Shown: in pieces, positions 34,550-42,883 of the stretch
Layout: every line of letters begins with the position of its first letter
How positions within the stretch are numbered: position 1 is the stretch's first letter
Assembly (NCBI GenBank): GCA_001464715.1
Contig: LNDT01000033.1
Location: forward strand, 1-64,000
From: Bdellovibrionales bacterium Ga0074137
Lineage (GTDB): Bacteria; Bdellovibrionota; Bdellovibrionia; Bdellovibrionales; JAMPXM01
Direction of reading: 5' to 3'
DNA: 64,000 nt
Notes under the pieces: model-generated
Seen by the model: only the letters and a program-made list of their open reading frames with translations
What the model was told of the DNA's origin: nothing
The model's database searches: none
Program-made: the position numbers and the translations under genes

Positions 34550-35469
34550 GCGCATCGGTTGTCATTCCAATGAAAGTACAAATTTTATCGATTGGTGGCG
34601 ATGCCGTCGACCGCGATCGCACAAGCGCCCTGATGAAGGTACTAAAACCGGTTTCATCAAAAGAGATAGAGACGCTCGATGGGGCGACGGCATTGCTTGA
34701 CGACGATTTTGAATCTCTGGGCTTTGAGAGAAGTTCACCCGTTTTGATCCGTCTTCTAGGTAAGACGCAAATCGATGCGCTTCGTTGGTTGGGACCAAAA
34801 GGGCGTGTCGCGACAGACGCCGCTATCTTAGGAATCGTTGAAGCCATCTTGTGCGTTTCCGGCGAAGCACCTCGAGCTATGACGGCTCTCCCGACCGCCT
34901 TTGTCGCAGCGTTTGCCGTTCGCAAAGTGGTATTCGATGCGACGGGCACTGCGATGATGATCGGAGCACAGGATGAAGTCAGGTCGATGGCCTCTGGATT
35001 GGCGCGACTTGGTTTTAAGAAAATAATTGTTGTCGATGCAGATGACAAAAAAGCGACCGACATGGTTCACGTTTTGAAGCGTCGGCTTCTAAATATCGAC
35101 ATCTCCGCTTTGTCGCACACTTTGTTGACTCAAGCGCCGAATGACTCTTCGGTCGCCGTTAATCTTGCGGGCGTCGAAGATTCATCGTTGATTGAAGATA
35201 CGTCGTATTTAAATTTTCTTAAAAAAAACGGAGTCTGGATCGATTGGAGTTCGGCTACGACCGAGCTTGGTCACTCCGAAGAAATCCGAAGTTCATCAGC
35301 GCAGGTCATTCCGTCTGAAGTTATTCGCGCATGGCGTGAAGTGGGACTATTGATGGGGTATTCGGAAATATGGGGTCCAACTGGACAAAAGCCAGAGACG
35401 CTGGCTCTGGAAATTGAGAAAGCTTGGCTACCCACGCTCAAGTTAGTGCCGAAAACAGACTCGCCGTAA
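34546..35469 (+). CDS. Unknown protein with AroE-like Rossmann fold
   Basis: A 307-residue soluble protein that I cannot assign. The middle resembles the NAD(P)-binding part of shikimate dehydrogenase: KVVFDATGTAMMIGAQDEVRSMASGLARLGFKKIIVVDADDKKA. However, the glycine-rich loop is replaced by GAQDEV, and no shikimate-site lysine and aspartate motif is evident in the N-terminal part. It may be a degenerate AroE relative with a structural or regulatory role. The start is GTG overlapping the ribF stop; ATG at 34570 is an alternative. It sits immediately before pilB, so a link to the pilus cluster is possible. Confidence 0.55.
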   Translation: MSASVVIPMKVQILSIGGDAVDRDRTSALMKVLKPVSSKEIETLDGATALLDDDFESLGFERSSPVLIRLLGKTQIDALRWLGPKGRVATDAAILGIVEAILCVSGEAPRAMTALPTAFVAAFAVRKVVFDATGTAMMIGAQDEVRSMASGLARLGFKKIIVVDADDKKATDMVHVLKRRLLNIDISALSHTLLTQAPNDSSVAVNLAGVEDSSLIEDTSYLNFLKKNGVWIDWSSATTELGHSEEIRSSSAQVIPSEVIRAWREVGLLMGYSEIWGPTGQKPETLALEIEKAWLPTLKLVPKTDSP

Positions 35470-35583
35470 GTCGGGGCCGAGACATGGTTAGATGCCCAGG
35501 CCGAACAAACTTAATAGTATAAGACTGTGGGCGGTGCCTTTGTTGCCCAGCGGTTTCCAATGTTTTAGGGCCAAGGAGTGGTC

Positions 35584-37347
35584 ATGTCATTTTCTGGAAG
35601 CAGTTCGGCCGGCGGAGCTGGATCGAACTCTGGTGTGGGTGCAAAAAAAACGGTCGGTGAACTTCTTGTCATCGAGCGAAAAGTTTCCGCGCTTCAGTTA
35701 GCCGAAGCCCGCGACGACCAAAAGCGAAACGGCGGACGATTGACGTCGGCGTTGGTTCGTTTGGGTCACATGAACGACAAGGAGTTGGCAGAGTTTCTGG
35801 GCTCGCAGTACAATGTACCGGCGGTCGATCTTGAAAACTTTGATATCGACGATGTTGCGCTGGCTGCTGTCACACGCGAAATTTGCGAAAAGCATCTTGT
35901 TATTCCAGTGTCGCGCGCGGGCGACACGCTTGTTGTCGCTTTTTCGGATCCTTCGAATCTGTTTGTTCGCGATGATCTTCGATTCATCACCAAATGCAAA
36001 ATCGAAGTCGTGGTTGCAGCAGAAAACGTCATTCAAAAAGCGATCGAAAAATATTACCGCAAGGGCGGCAATATGGGCGCCCTTGTTGACGAGATGGAGA
36101 ACTCGGACGAGGCCTTGAACTTCACGCAGTCCCTTGAGGCTCTGTCGTTGGACAAAGACAACGAATCGGGTCCCATTGTGAAATTCGTGAACATCATGCT
36201 GGCGGAATCAATCAAGCTGAAAGCTTCCGATATTCATATTGAGCCCTATGAGAAACGGTTTCGTGTCCGCTTTCGAATCGATGGACTGCTTCACGAAAAA
36301 ATTCAGCCACCTCCCGGAGTCGCCGCAGGACTCACGAGCCGTTTAAAAATCATGTCAAGGTTAGATATCGCCGAACGCCGAAAGCCTCAAGACGGTCGAT
36401 TAAAGGTTAAGACGGCCGCGGGACAGGAAGTCGACTTCCGCGTGAGTGTTTTGCCGACCCTGTTCGGTGAAAAAGTCGTTATGCGTTTGCTCGACAAAGG
36501 AAACTTGAAGCTTGATATGACCAAGCTTGGATTTGAAGAAGATGACTTGAAGGCCTTTCGCGAAAAGATCAACGAGCCTCAAGGCCTCGTGCTTGTGACG
36601 GGCCCGACCGGATCCGGTAAAACTGTGACGCTTTACTCGGCTCTTCAATCGCTGAACGATCCGCAAATTAATATTTCGACAGCCGAAGATCCGGTGGAAT
36701 TCAATTTGGACGGGATCAACCAGGTGCAAGTGAATGCCGAGATTGGTTTCGACTTCGCTGATGCCTTGCGATCATTTCTTCGTCAGGATCCCGACGTCAT
36801 TCTGGTGGGCGAGATTCGAGATTTGGTCACGGCGCAGGTCGCGTTCAAAGCGGCCAGTACGGGCCACTTAGTCTTGTCCACGCTTCATACAAACGACGCT
36901 CCAGGAACTGTCTCTCGTTTACTTGATATGGGTGTCGCGCCCTACGTTATTACTTCAACGGTCACTTTGGTTCTAGCTCAGCGCCTGGCCGGTAAAGTCT
37001 GCGAGCGCTGCAAAGAGCCGCACAAAGTAGAAAAAGAAATGCTGATCAAGGCCGGAGTTCCCGAAGAAGAGGTCGACGACTACGAAACAATGCGCGGTGC
37101 GGGTTGCGCCAACTGTAACGGCTCGGGCGTTAAGGGACGAGTGGCGATGTATGAGGTTATGCTGATGACCGATACTTTGCGCGATGCGATCTTGTCCGGC
37201 CAGGGCCCCGTTGAAATTAAAAAGGCGGCCCTTCGCGGTGGGATGCGTTCGCTTCGAAGAGCCGGCTTGATGAAGCTTAAGAAGGGCGAAATTTCCTTTG
37301 AACAGCTGATTGCGATGACTGTGAGTGATGAGGTCGCGACTAAATAG
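35584..37347 (+). CDS. pilB: Type IV pilus assembly ATPase PilB
   Basis: PilB is the hexameric motor that powers pilus extension. The 587-residue protein has an N-terminal MshEN-like domain (about residues 20-160; LVRLGHMNDKELAEFLGSQYNVP), Walker A GPTGSGKT, the Asp box, Walker B RQDPDVILVGEIRD and the His box STGHLVLSTLHTND. The C-terminal zinc tetracysteine is CERC...CANC. AAGGAG lies 5 bases ahead of ATG 35584; the in-frame GTG at 35578 is inside the ribosome site. A serine- and glycine-rich stretch opens the protein. First gene of the pilus cluster. Confidence 0.97.
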   Translation: MSFSGSSSAGGAGSNSGVGAKKTVGELLVIERKVSALQLAEARDDQKRNGGRLTSALVRLGHMNDKELAEFLGSQYNVPAVDLENFDIDDVALAAVTREICEKHLVIPVSRAGDTLVVAFSDPSNLFVRDDLRFITKCKIEVVVAAENVIQKAIEKYYRKGGNMGALVDEMENSDEALNFTQSLEALSLDKDNESGPIVKFVNIMLAESIKLKASDIHIEPYEKRFRVRFRIDGLLHEKIQPPPGVAAGLTSRLKIMSRLDIAERRKPQDGRLKVKTAAGQEVDFRVSVLPTLFGEKVVMRLLDKGNLKLDMTKLGFEEDDLKAFREKINEPQGLVLVTGPTGSGKTVTLYSALQSLNDPQINISTAEDPVEFNLDGINQVQVNAEIGFDFADALRSFLRQDPDVILVGEIRDLVTAQVAFKAASTGHLVLSTLHTNDAPGTVSRLLDMGVAPYVITSTVTLVLAQRLAGKVCERCKEPHKVEKEMLIKAGVPEEEVDDYETMRGAGCANCNGSGVKGRVAMYEVMLMTDTLRDAILSGQGPVEIKKAALRGGMRSLRRAGLMKLKKGEISFEQLIAMTVSDEVATK

Positions 37348-37377
37348 GTGAGCGACGTTGGTCGTTACGGGTGAATC

Positions 37378-38445
37378 ATGGTTTCTCTTCTGCAGCTCTT
37401 AAAATTTGCGACGGATCAAGGTGCTTCCGATTTGCACTTGGTAGCGGGCTCACAGCCGGCGCTTCGGGTGAATGGTCGTATCGTGAGAGTAAAAAGTGAA
37501 ACCCTCACCAAGGAGCTTACAAGAAAGCTTTGTTATTCCGTTCTCAGTGACAACCAAAAAGCAAAGTTCGAAGAAGAGCGCGAGTTGGACTTTAGTTTTG
37601 AAGTTAAAAATATGGCGCGTTTTCGAGCCAATCTTTTCTTTCAGAGAGGATCAGTTTCAGGCGTATTTCGTAAAGTTCCTGTCACGATGCCGAAATTTTC
37701 TGATCTCATGATGCCAGCAGGCATTGGAGAACTGACGACACTTCCTTATGGACTCGTTCTGGTCACCGGTCCGACGGGATCTGGAAAGTCGACCACGATT
37801 GCAAGTTTGATCGACAAAATTAATCAGGAGAGCTTTGGCCACATCGTCACTCTTGAAGACCCGATCGAATTTATTCATCCCCACAAAAACTGCATCGTGA
37901 ATCAACGTGAAGTCGGAATGGACAGCGCGTCCTACACAGATGCGATGAAGTATCTTTTGCGACAAGATCCTGACGTCGTTTTGCTTGGTGAGATGCGAGA
38001 TTTAGAGACGATCGACGCGGCTCTTATTACGGCAGAGACTGGCCACTTGGTCTTTGCAACGCTTCATACGAACTCTGCCATTGCGACCATCAACCGAATC
38101 GTGAGCGTATTTCCGTCCGAGCAACAAGAGCGCGTTCGGGTTCAGCTGTCTTTCACGCTTCAAGCTGTCATTTCTCAAAGACTTCTGCCGGCTCTGGGCG
38201 GCGGTCGTACGGTGGCCTGCGAGTTTTTAGTTATGACACCTGGAATTCGCAATCTTGTCAGAGAAGGTAAAATGCATCAGATCGAATCTATGATGCAGGT
38301 CGGACAAGAAAAGTCGGGAATGGTTACGATGAATCAGTGCTTGGTTCAGCTCGTGCTTCGCCGAAAAATTGATCTTCGTACGGCGTTTGAATCTTCGCCC
38401 AACATCGAGCAGCTTGAGAAAATGTTGAAACAGGCAGGTGTGTAA
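37378..38445 (+). CDS. pilT: Type IV pilus retraction ATPase PilT
   Basis: PilT drives pilus depolymerisation, which gives twitching motility. At 355 residues it shows the N-terminal ASDLHLVAGSQPALRVNGRI, Walker A GPTGSGKS, Walker B RQDPDVVLLGEMRDLETI, the His box AETGHLVFATLHTNSA and the C-terminal signature GIRNLVREGK (AIRNLIRE in most PilT). The stop TAA overlaps the pilC ATG by one base. Confidence 0.97.
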   Translation: MVSLLQLLKFATDQGASDLHLVAGSQPALRVNGRIVRVKSETLTKELTRKLCYSVLSDNQKAKFEEERELDFSFEVKNMARFRANLFFQRGSVSGVFRKVPVTMPKFSDLMMPAGIGELTTLPYGLVLVTGPTGSGKSTTIASLIDKINQESFGHIVTLEDPIEFIHPHKNCIVNQREVGMDSASYTDAMKYLLRQDPDVVLLGEMRDLETIDAALITAETGHLVFATLHTNSAIATINRIVSVFPSEQQERVRVQLSFTLQAVISQRLLPALGGGRTVACEFLVMTPGIRNLVREGKMHQIESMMQVGQEKSGMVTMNQCLVQLVLRRKIDLRTAFESSPNIEQLEKMLKQAGV

Positions 38446-39653
38446 TGGGTCGTTACGTTTTTGAAGCCCGCGATGGGCGAGGGCGCGTCTTTAAGGGCGA
38501 GCTTGATGCCCCCAGCGAGAACGAAGCGCGCATTCGGTTGCGTGCCCAGAAGTTAATGCCGATGAAGCTGGCGCAAGCCGAGCAAAAAGTTTCGGCGTTA
38601 AAAAAAGTCGACGGGAAAAGTGTCCCAGCAAAAGAGCTTCAGATTTTTACTCGGCAGCTGTCGACTTTGTTGGGCTCGGGAATACCAATTTTGCAATCAC
38701 TTGAAGTCTTGTCACAGTCCCAGCGAAGTCCGGGCATGTCGATCGCCATGAAAGCGATGATCAACGACATCAATCAGGGCCGCCGCTTTGGTGAGGCCAT
38801 GGCCGAGCATCCGTTGGTGTTTGATCGATTCTACGTGAATATGGTCAAGGCCGGCGAGGAGTCGGGAAATATCGATTCGATTTTACTGCGGCTTGCCTCC
38901 TACATTGAAAAGGCTGTGAAGCTGAAGTCTCAAGTCAAAGGAGCTCTGGTCTATCCGATTGCAATTATGGTCGTCGCCTTTGTTGTCGTTGCCGGCCTTC
39001 TGGTTTTCGTTATTCCCAAGTTCGAAACAGTTTTCGCAAGTTCAGGTCAAGAGCTACCGGGCCTCACGAAAATGGTCGTTTCGATGTCAAAAGTCTTTAT
39101 CTCCTACTGGTGGATTGTCATCGGCGGCATCGTGGGTGGGAGTTTTCTTGCCATGAACTACTACCGAACAGACGACGGTAAAAAGACCATCGATGGAATT
39201 CTGATCGATCTTCCTTATATGGGTGATCTTATTCAAAAGTCAGCCGTCGCTCGCTTCACAAGAACTCTTGCGACTCTCTTGGGTTCCGGTGTTGCTATTA
39301 TGGAAGCGCTTGAGATTTCATCGAAAGTAACTGGTAACCACGTGATCGAAAACGCACTGCTGCGAGCCCGTGAGGCGATCTCAGAAGGAAAGTCACTGAC
39401 GGTCCCTCTCTCAAAAGAAAAATATATCCCGCAGATGGTGACGCAGATGATTGGCGTCGGAGAACAGACTGGAAACATCGATGCCATGCTCAACAAAGTT
39501 GCTGACTTCTATGAAGATGAAGTCGATGTGGCCGTGAATGCGCTGACTTCGATTATGGAGCCGCTTTTGATGGTCGTCCTTGGCGGTATTGTCGCCGTCA
39601 TGGTTATTGCGATGTACCTTCCAATTTTCAATATGGCAGGCTCGGTCCAGTAG
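38445..39653 (+). CDS. pilC: Type IV pilus inner-membrane platform protein PilC
   Basis: The 402-residue polytopic protein has two repeated T2SF domains: LQIFTRQLSTLLGSGIPILQSLEVL (about residues 65-90) and SAVARFTRTLATLLGSGVAIMEALE (about 265-290). Each is followed by the MVKAGEESGNIDSIL/MIGVGEQTGNIDAML motif, and there are three membrane helices. PilC anchors the PilB and PilT motors in the inner membrane. Confidence 0.97.
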   Translation: MGRYVFEARDGRGRVFKGELDAPSENEARIRLRAQKLMPMKLAQAEQKVSALKKVDGKSVPAKELQIFTRQLSTLLGSGIPILQSLEVLSQSQRSPGMSIAMKAMINDINQGRRFGEAMAEHPLVFDRFYVNMVKAGEESGNIDSILLRLASYIEKAVKLKSQVKGALVYPIAIMVVAFVVVAGLLVFVIPKFETVFASSGQELPGLTKMVVSMSKVFISYWWIVIGGIVGGSFLAMNYYRTDDGKKTIDGILIDLPYMGDLIQKSAVARFTRTLATLLGSGVAIMEALEISSKVTGNHVIENALLRAREAISEGKSLTVPLSKEKYIPQMVTQMIGVGEQTGNIDAMLNKVADFYEDEVDVAVNALTSIMEPLLMVVLGGIVAVMVIAMYLPIFNMAGSVQ

Positions 39654-39692
39654 GTCTTTTTCGGTCGGATCTAGGAAGGAGACGAACGCACG

Positions 39693-41426
39693 ATGCAAGA
39701 GGAAGTGAAGGGGTTTGATTTCTCGCGAAGTCGAACGCCGATGACTGTCATCGCTGCTGTACGTCTTGGATTCCATCTGGCAATCCTTCTCATCATTTTA
39801 GGTTTTCAGGCCATCCAACCGGAGTTCGTCAACAGCGAAGTCTTGCTTCCTGTTTATGTTCTCATGGCCATCGCGTTTTCAATTCATTCGATCTACTTGG
39901 TTTTTTTCGATCGGGCGTTGAATTCATGGCCCATAACGGCCTTTCTTTTCTTTTTCGAATCATTTTTCATCACCGGCCTCATACACTTTACGGGCGTCAA
40001 TCAGTCCATTTTCTTATTCCTCTATCTCGTCAATATTATCTTGTGCGGTTTCGTTTTTCAGCGACGTGGCGCCAACGTTTTATCGCTTTGGACGTCGATT
40101 CTTTTTAGTGTCTTGATGATCATGGGGCCCGAGCTTAAGGGTCAGGCTTTGTTTTTTGCCGTCGGTCTTAATAACATCGCGTTTTTTGCCGTCGCCGGTC
40201 TTGCGGGGTACTTAAGCGAACAGCTGGACTTCATGGGCCGGTCCCTTGAAGCGCAAGGTAAAGATTTGCGAGTTCTTCGAAATCTTCAGGCTCTCATCGT
40301 CGACAACATGGCGACAGGTTTAATCACGGTCGATGACAAAGGGGTTTGCCTTCAGGCGAATCGTGCGGCTTTTGAGATCATAGACCCGATTCCAAGGGTC
40401 CTTGTTGGACGCACGCTGGACTCCTTCTTGCCTGGTTCTCACGCAGCAGTTTCCGAAGCGCTTGCGAAGATTTCGACGCCCGTGAACGGGACGATTGAGC
40501 GAACCGCGCGGATCGATTGGATTCATCAGAACCCGATGCAGGGACGACAAACGCTGGAGCTTGTTGTGAGTCGGCTTCCGATTGAAAGTGAACTGAACGG
40601 ATTCATCGTCACGTTTCACGACTTAACGAGGGTTCGACGACTCGAGTTTGCGATGCGGCAGAGTGAAAAGATGGCAGCTGTCGGGCAGTTGGCAGCCGGG
40701 ATCGCTCATGAAATTCGGAATCCTTTGGCGTCGATGAGTGGTTCGATTCAGATGCTCGATGCGGGTTTCTCGAGTGAGCAAGCAGAAGAGAAGAAACTCA
40801 TGCGCATCGCGCTTCGCGAGATTGATCGATTGAACAATCTCATTACCGAGTTTCTCGATTTCGTTCGGCCTGAGTTGATCAAAGACGACCCGGTCGATAT
40901 CAATTCGGTTCTTCGCGACGTTTTAGAGATGGCAAAGCTCAATAAAAACTTGCGCTCGGAGATCCAGCAAGTTGTCCGTCTCAATGCCACGCGCGTAATC
41001 CCTGGTCATCGCGATAAGCTAAAACAGGCCTTTCTCAATATCGTGATGAACGCCTACCAGGCGATGGGCGATACACCGAATCCGAGCATTGAAGTGGAAT
41101 CAAAGGATCGAGACGATACGGTCGTTGTGACGATTCGCGATCACGGCTGCGGTATTGACGAAGTCGGCTTGCGCCGGATTTTTGAGCCGTTCCACACAAC
41201 AAAACCTAAAGGTACAGGTCTAGGTCTCGCGATCACTCATAAAATCATCGAAAACCACTCGGGACGAATTTATGTCGAGAGTTCAAAGGGTGTTGGGACC
41301 GAGTTCACGCTTGAGTTTAAGATCAATCCGCAAGGAGTGAACAAATTAAGTCTTGCCGATTCTGAGAGGGCAAACGAAGATTTTTCTAAGGCCTTTCGTG
41401 GACAGAAGCGTTCGGGGCATGGCTAG
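39693..41426 (+). CDS. pilS: Sensor histidine kinase PilS
   Basis: A 577-residue kinase. Six closely spaced N-terminal membrane helices (about residues 15-175) are followed by a PAS domain (about 195-310; TGLITVDDKGVCLQANRAAFEI), HisKA with the histidine in GIAHEIRNPLASMSGSIQML, and an HATPase (NIVMNAYQAMG; GCGIDEVGLRRIFEPFHTTK; GTGLGLAI). Domain order and position between pilC and pilR match PilS, which senses pilin levels in the membrane. A ribosome site GGAAGGAG is present upstream. Confidence 0.93.
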   Translation: MQEEVKGFDFSRSRTPMTVIAAVRLGFHLAILLIILGFQAIQPEFVNSEVLLPVYVLMAIAFSIHSIYLVFFDRALNSWPITAFLFFFESFFITGLIHFTGVNQSIFLFLYLVNIILCGFVFQRRGANVLSLWTSILFSVLMIMGPELKGQALFFAVGLNNIAFFAVAGLAGYLSEQLDFMGRSLEAQGKDLRVLRNLQALIVDNMATGLITVDDKGVCLQANRAAFEIIDPIPRVLVGRTLDSFLPGSHAAVSEALAKISTPVNGTIERTARIDWIHQNPMQGRQTLELVVSRLPIESELNGFIVTFHDLTRVRRLEFAMRQSEKMAAVGQLAAGIAHEIRNPLASMSGSIQMLDAGFSSEQAEEKKLMRIALREIDRLNNLITEFLDFVRPELIKDDPVDINSVLRDVLEMAKLNKNLRSEIQQVVRLNATRVIPGHRDKLKQAFLNIVMNAYQAMGDTPNPSIEVESKDRDDTVVVTIRDHGCGIDEVGLRRIFEPFHTTKPKGTGLGLAITHKIIENHSGRIYVESSKGVGTEFTLEFKINPQGVNKLSLADSERANEDFSKAFRGQKRSGHG

Positions 41427-41428
41427 TG

Positions 41429-41457
41429 CCGACCTTTGGTCGGTCGGATTGTTTTTT
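41429..41457 (+). terminator. Possible attenuator hairpin between pilS and pilR
   Basis: A perfect 6-bp stem CCGACC-ttt-GGTCGG (41429-41443) is followed after 8 bases by six T residues (41452-41457). The distance to the T-run is long for an intrinsic terminator. It could lower pilR relative to pilS, or be incidental. Confidence 0.3.
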
Positions 41458-41468
41458 GGAGGTTCTAA

Positions 41469-42878
41469 GTGAAGCCGCGTATTTTAGTTGTAGATGATGA
41501 AGAGTCGATTCGCGAGTTTCTCGATATCATGCTTCGCAAAGAAGGCTATGAAGTCACTTGTGTCGAAGACGGTCAAAAGGCCATCGATATCTTAAAGAAA
41601 AAGTCTTTTGATCTGGTGATCTCGGATCTTCAGATGCCCAACGTCACGGGAATTGAGCTGCTCAAGCACTGTCGCGAGACATATTCGGATTTGCTCTTCA
41701 TGATGATCACGGCCTTCGGTACTGCTGAAAGCGCCGTTGAAGCGATGAAGATGGGCGCTTACGACTACATTACGAAGCCTTTCAAAATTGACGAAGTCCG
41801 CATCAATATTGCGAACGCACTTCGCAGCCGAAATTTAGAAGTTGAAAACCGAGTTCTTCGAAAAGAGCTGCAAAAGGAATATTCCTTTCAAAACCTCGTT
41901 GGTAACAGCGAGGCGATGCACAAGATTTTTGAACTGATTCGCAAAGTCTCGGATTCGCCGACCAACGTCCTGGTGACGGGTGAAAGCGGTACTGGAAAAG
42001 AAATGGTCGCCAAAGCGATCCATTACAACAGTCCGCTGAAAGACCGCCCGTTTGTGTCGGTGAACTGCGGAGCTATTCCTGAAAACCTTGTCGAAAGTGA
42101 ACTCTTCGGTCACAAGAAGGGATCGTTCACTGGCGCTGTCACGGATAAGGATGGCCTCTTCGAAGTCGCCGATGGTGGAACTCTATTTTTGGACGAGATC
42201 GGTGAACTTCCTCTCAGCTCTCAGGTTCGAATTCTTCGCGCGATCCAGGAAAAAACGGTTCGTCGTGTCGGCGGTACCGAGGACGTGAAAGTCGAAGTGC
42301 GAATCATCGCGGCCACGAACCGTGACCTCGAACAAATGGTTCAGCAGGGGACTTTCCGGCAGGATCTTTATTATCGCCTGAACGTTATCAACATCCGTAC
42401 ACCCGCACTTCGCGAGCGCCGCGACGATATTCCGCTTTTAGCGGTTCACTTCCTTCAGAAGTACAGCGACCGCTTTAGTAAAGCCGTGCAGACGATTTCT
42501 AAAGAAGCGATGGATCTGCTTAAGAAGTACGACTTTCCTGGAAACGTGCGCGAGCTTGAGAACATCATGGAGCGCACGGTGGCTCTTGAATCCGGCGCGA
42601 CGGTTTTGCCGGAATCTCTTCCCCAGTTCGTCAACACGCCGACGGGTCGAAAAATGGTTTCGAGTGACGGGATCGAGATCACTGATGAGGGTATAGATCT
42701 TCAAAAAGTACTCGATCAGTTAGAAAAAGAACTTCTCGTCAAAGCGATTCACCAAGCCAACGGCGTAAAAAAGCGAGCCGCCAAACTTCTCGGCATTACT
42801 TTCCGCTCGATGCGCTACCGCGTTGAGAAGTTCAGTCTCGGAAAAGTTGATGACGACGAGTTGCCAGACGAAGAATAG
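41469..42878 (+). CDS. pilR: Sigma-54-dependent response regulator PilR
   Basis: A 469-residue NtrC-family activator. The receiver has phospho-aspartate in DLVISDLQMPN and lysine in YITKPF. The AAA+ domain has GESGTGKE, GSFTGAVTDKDGLFE and GTLFLDEIGEL. The C-terminal Fis-type HTH is KKRAAKLLGITFRSMRYRVEKF, the text typical of PilR. With PilS it activates RpoN-dependent pilin transcription; pilA itself is not in this window. The start is GTG 41469 with GGAGG ahead. Confidence 0.95.
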   Translation: MKPRILVVDDEESIREFLDIMLRKEGYEVTCVEDGQKAIDILKKKSFDLVISDLQMPNVTGIELLKHCRETYSDLLFMMITAFGTAESAVEAMKMGAYDYITKPFKIDEVRINIANALRSRNLEVENRVLRKELQKEYSFQNLVGNSEAMHKIFELIRKVSDSPTNVLVTGESGTGKEMVAKAIHYNSPLKDRPFVSVNCGAIPENLVESELFGHKKGSFTGAVTDKDGLFEVADGGTLFLDEIGELPLSSQVRILRAIQEKTVRRVGGTEDVKVEVRIIAATNRDLEQMVQQGTFRQDLYYRLNVINIRTPALRERRDDIPLLAVHFLQKYSDRFSKAVQTISKEAMDLLKKYDFPGNVRELENIMERTVALESGATVLPESLPQFVNTPTGRKMVSSDGIEITDEGIDLQKVLDQLEKELLVKAIHQANGVKKRAAKLLGITFRSMRYRVEKFSLGKVDDDELPDEE

Positions 42879-42883
42879 CCCCG

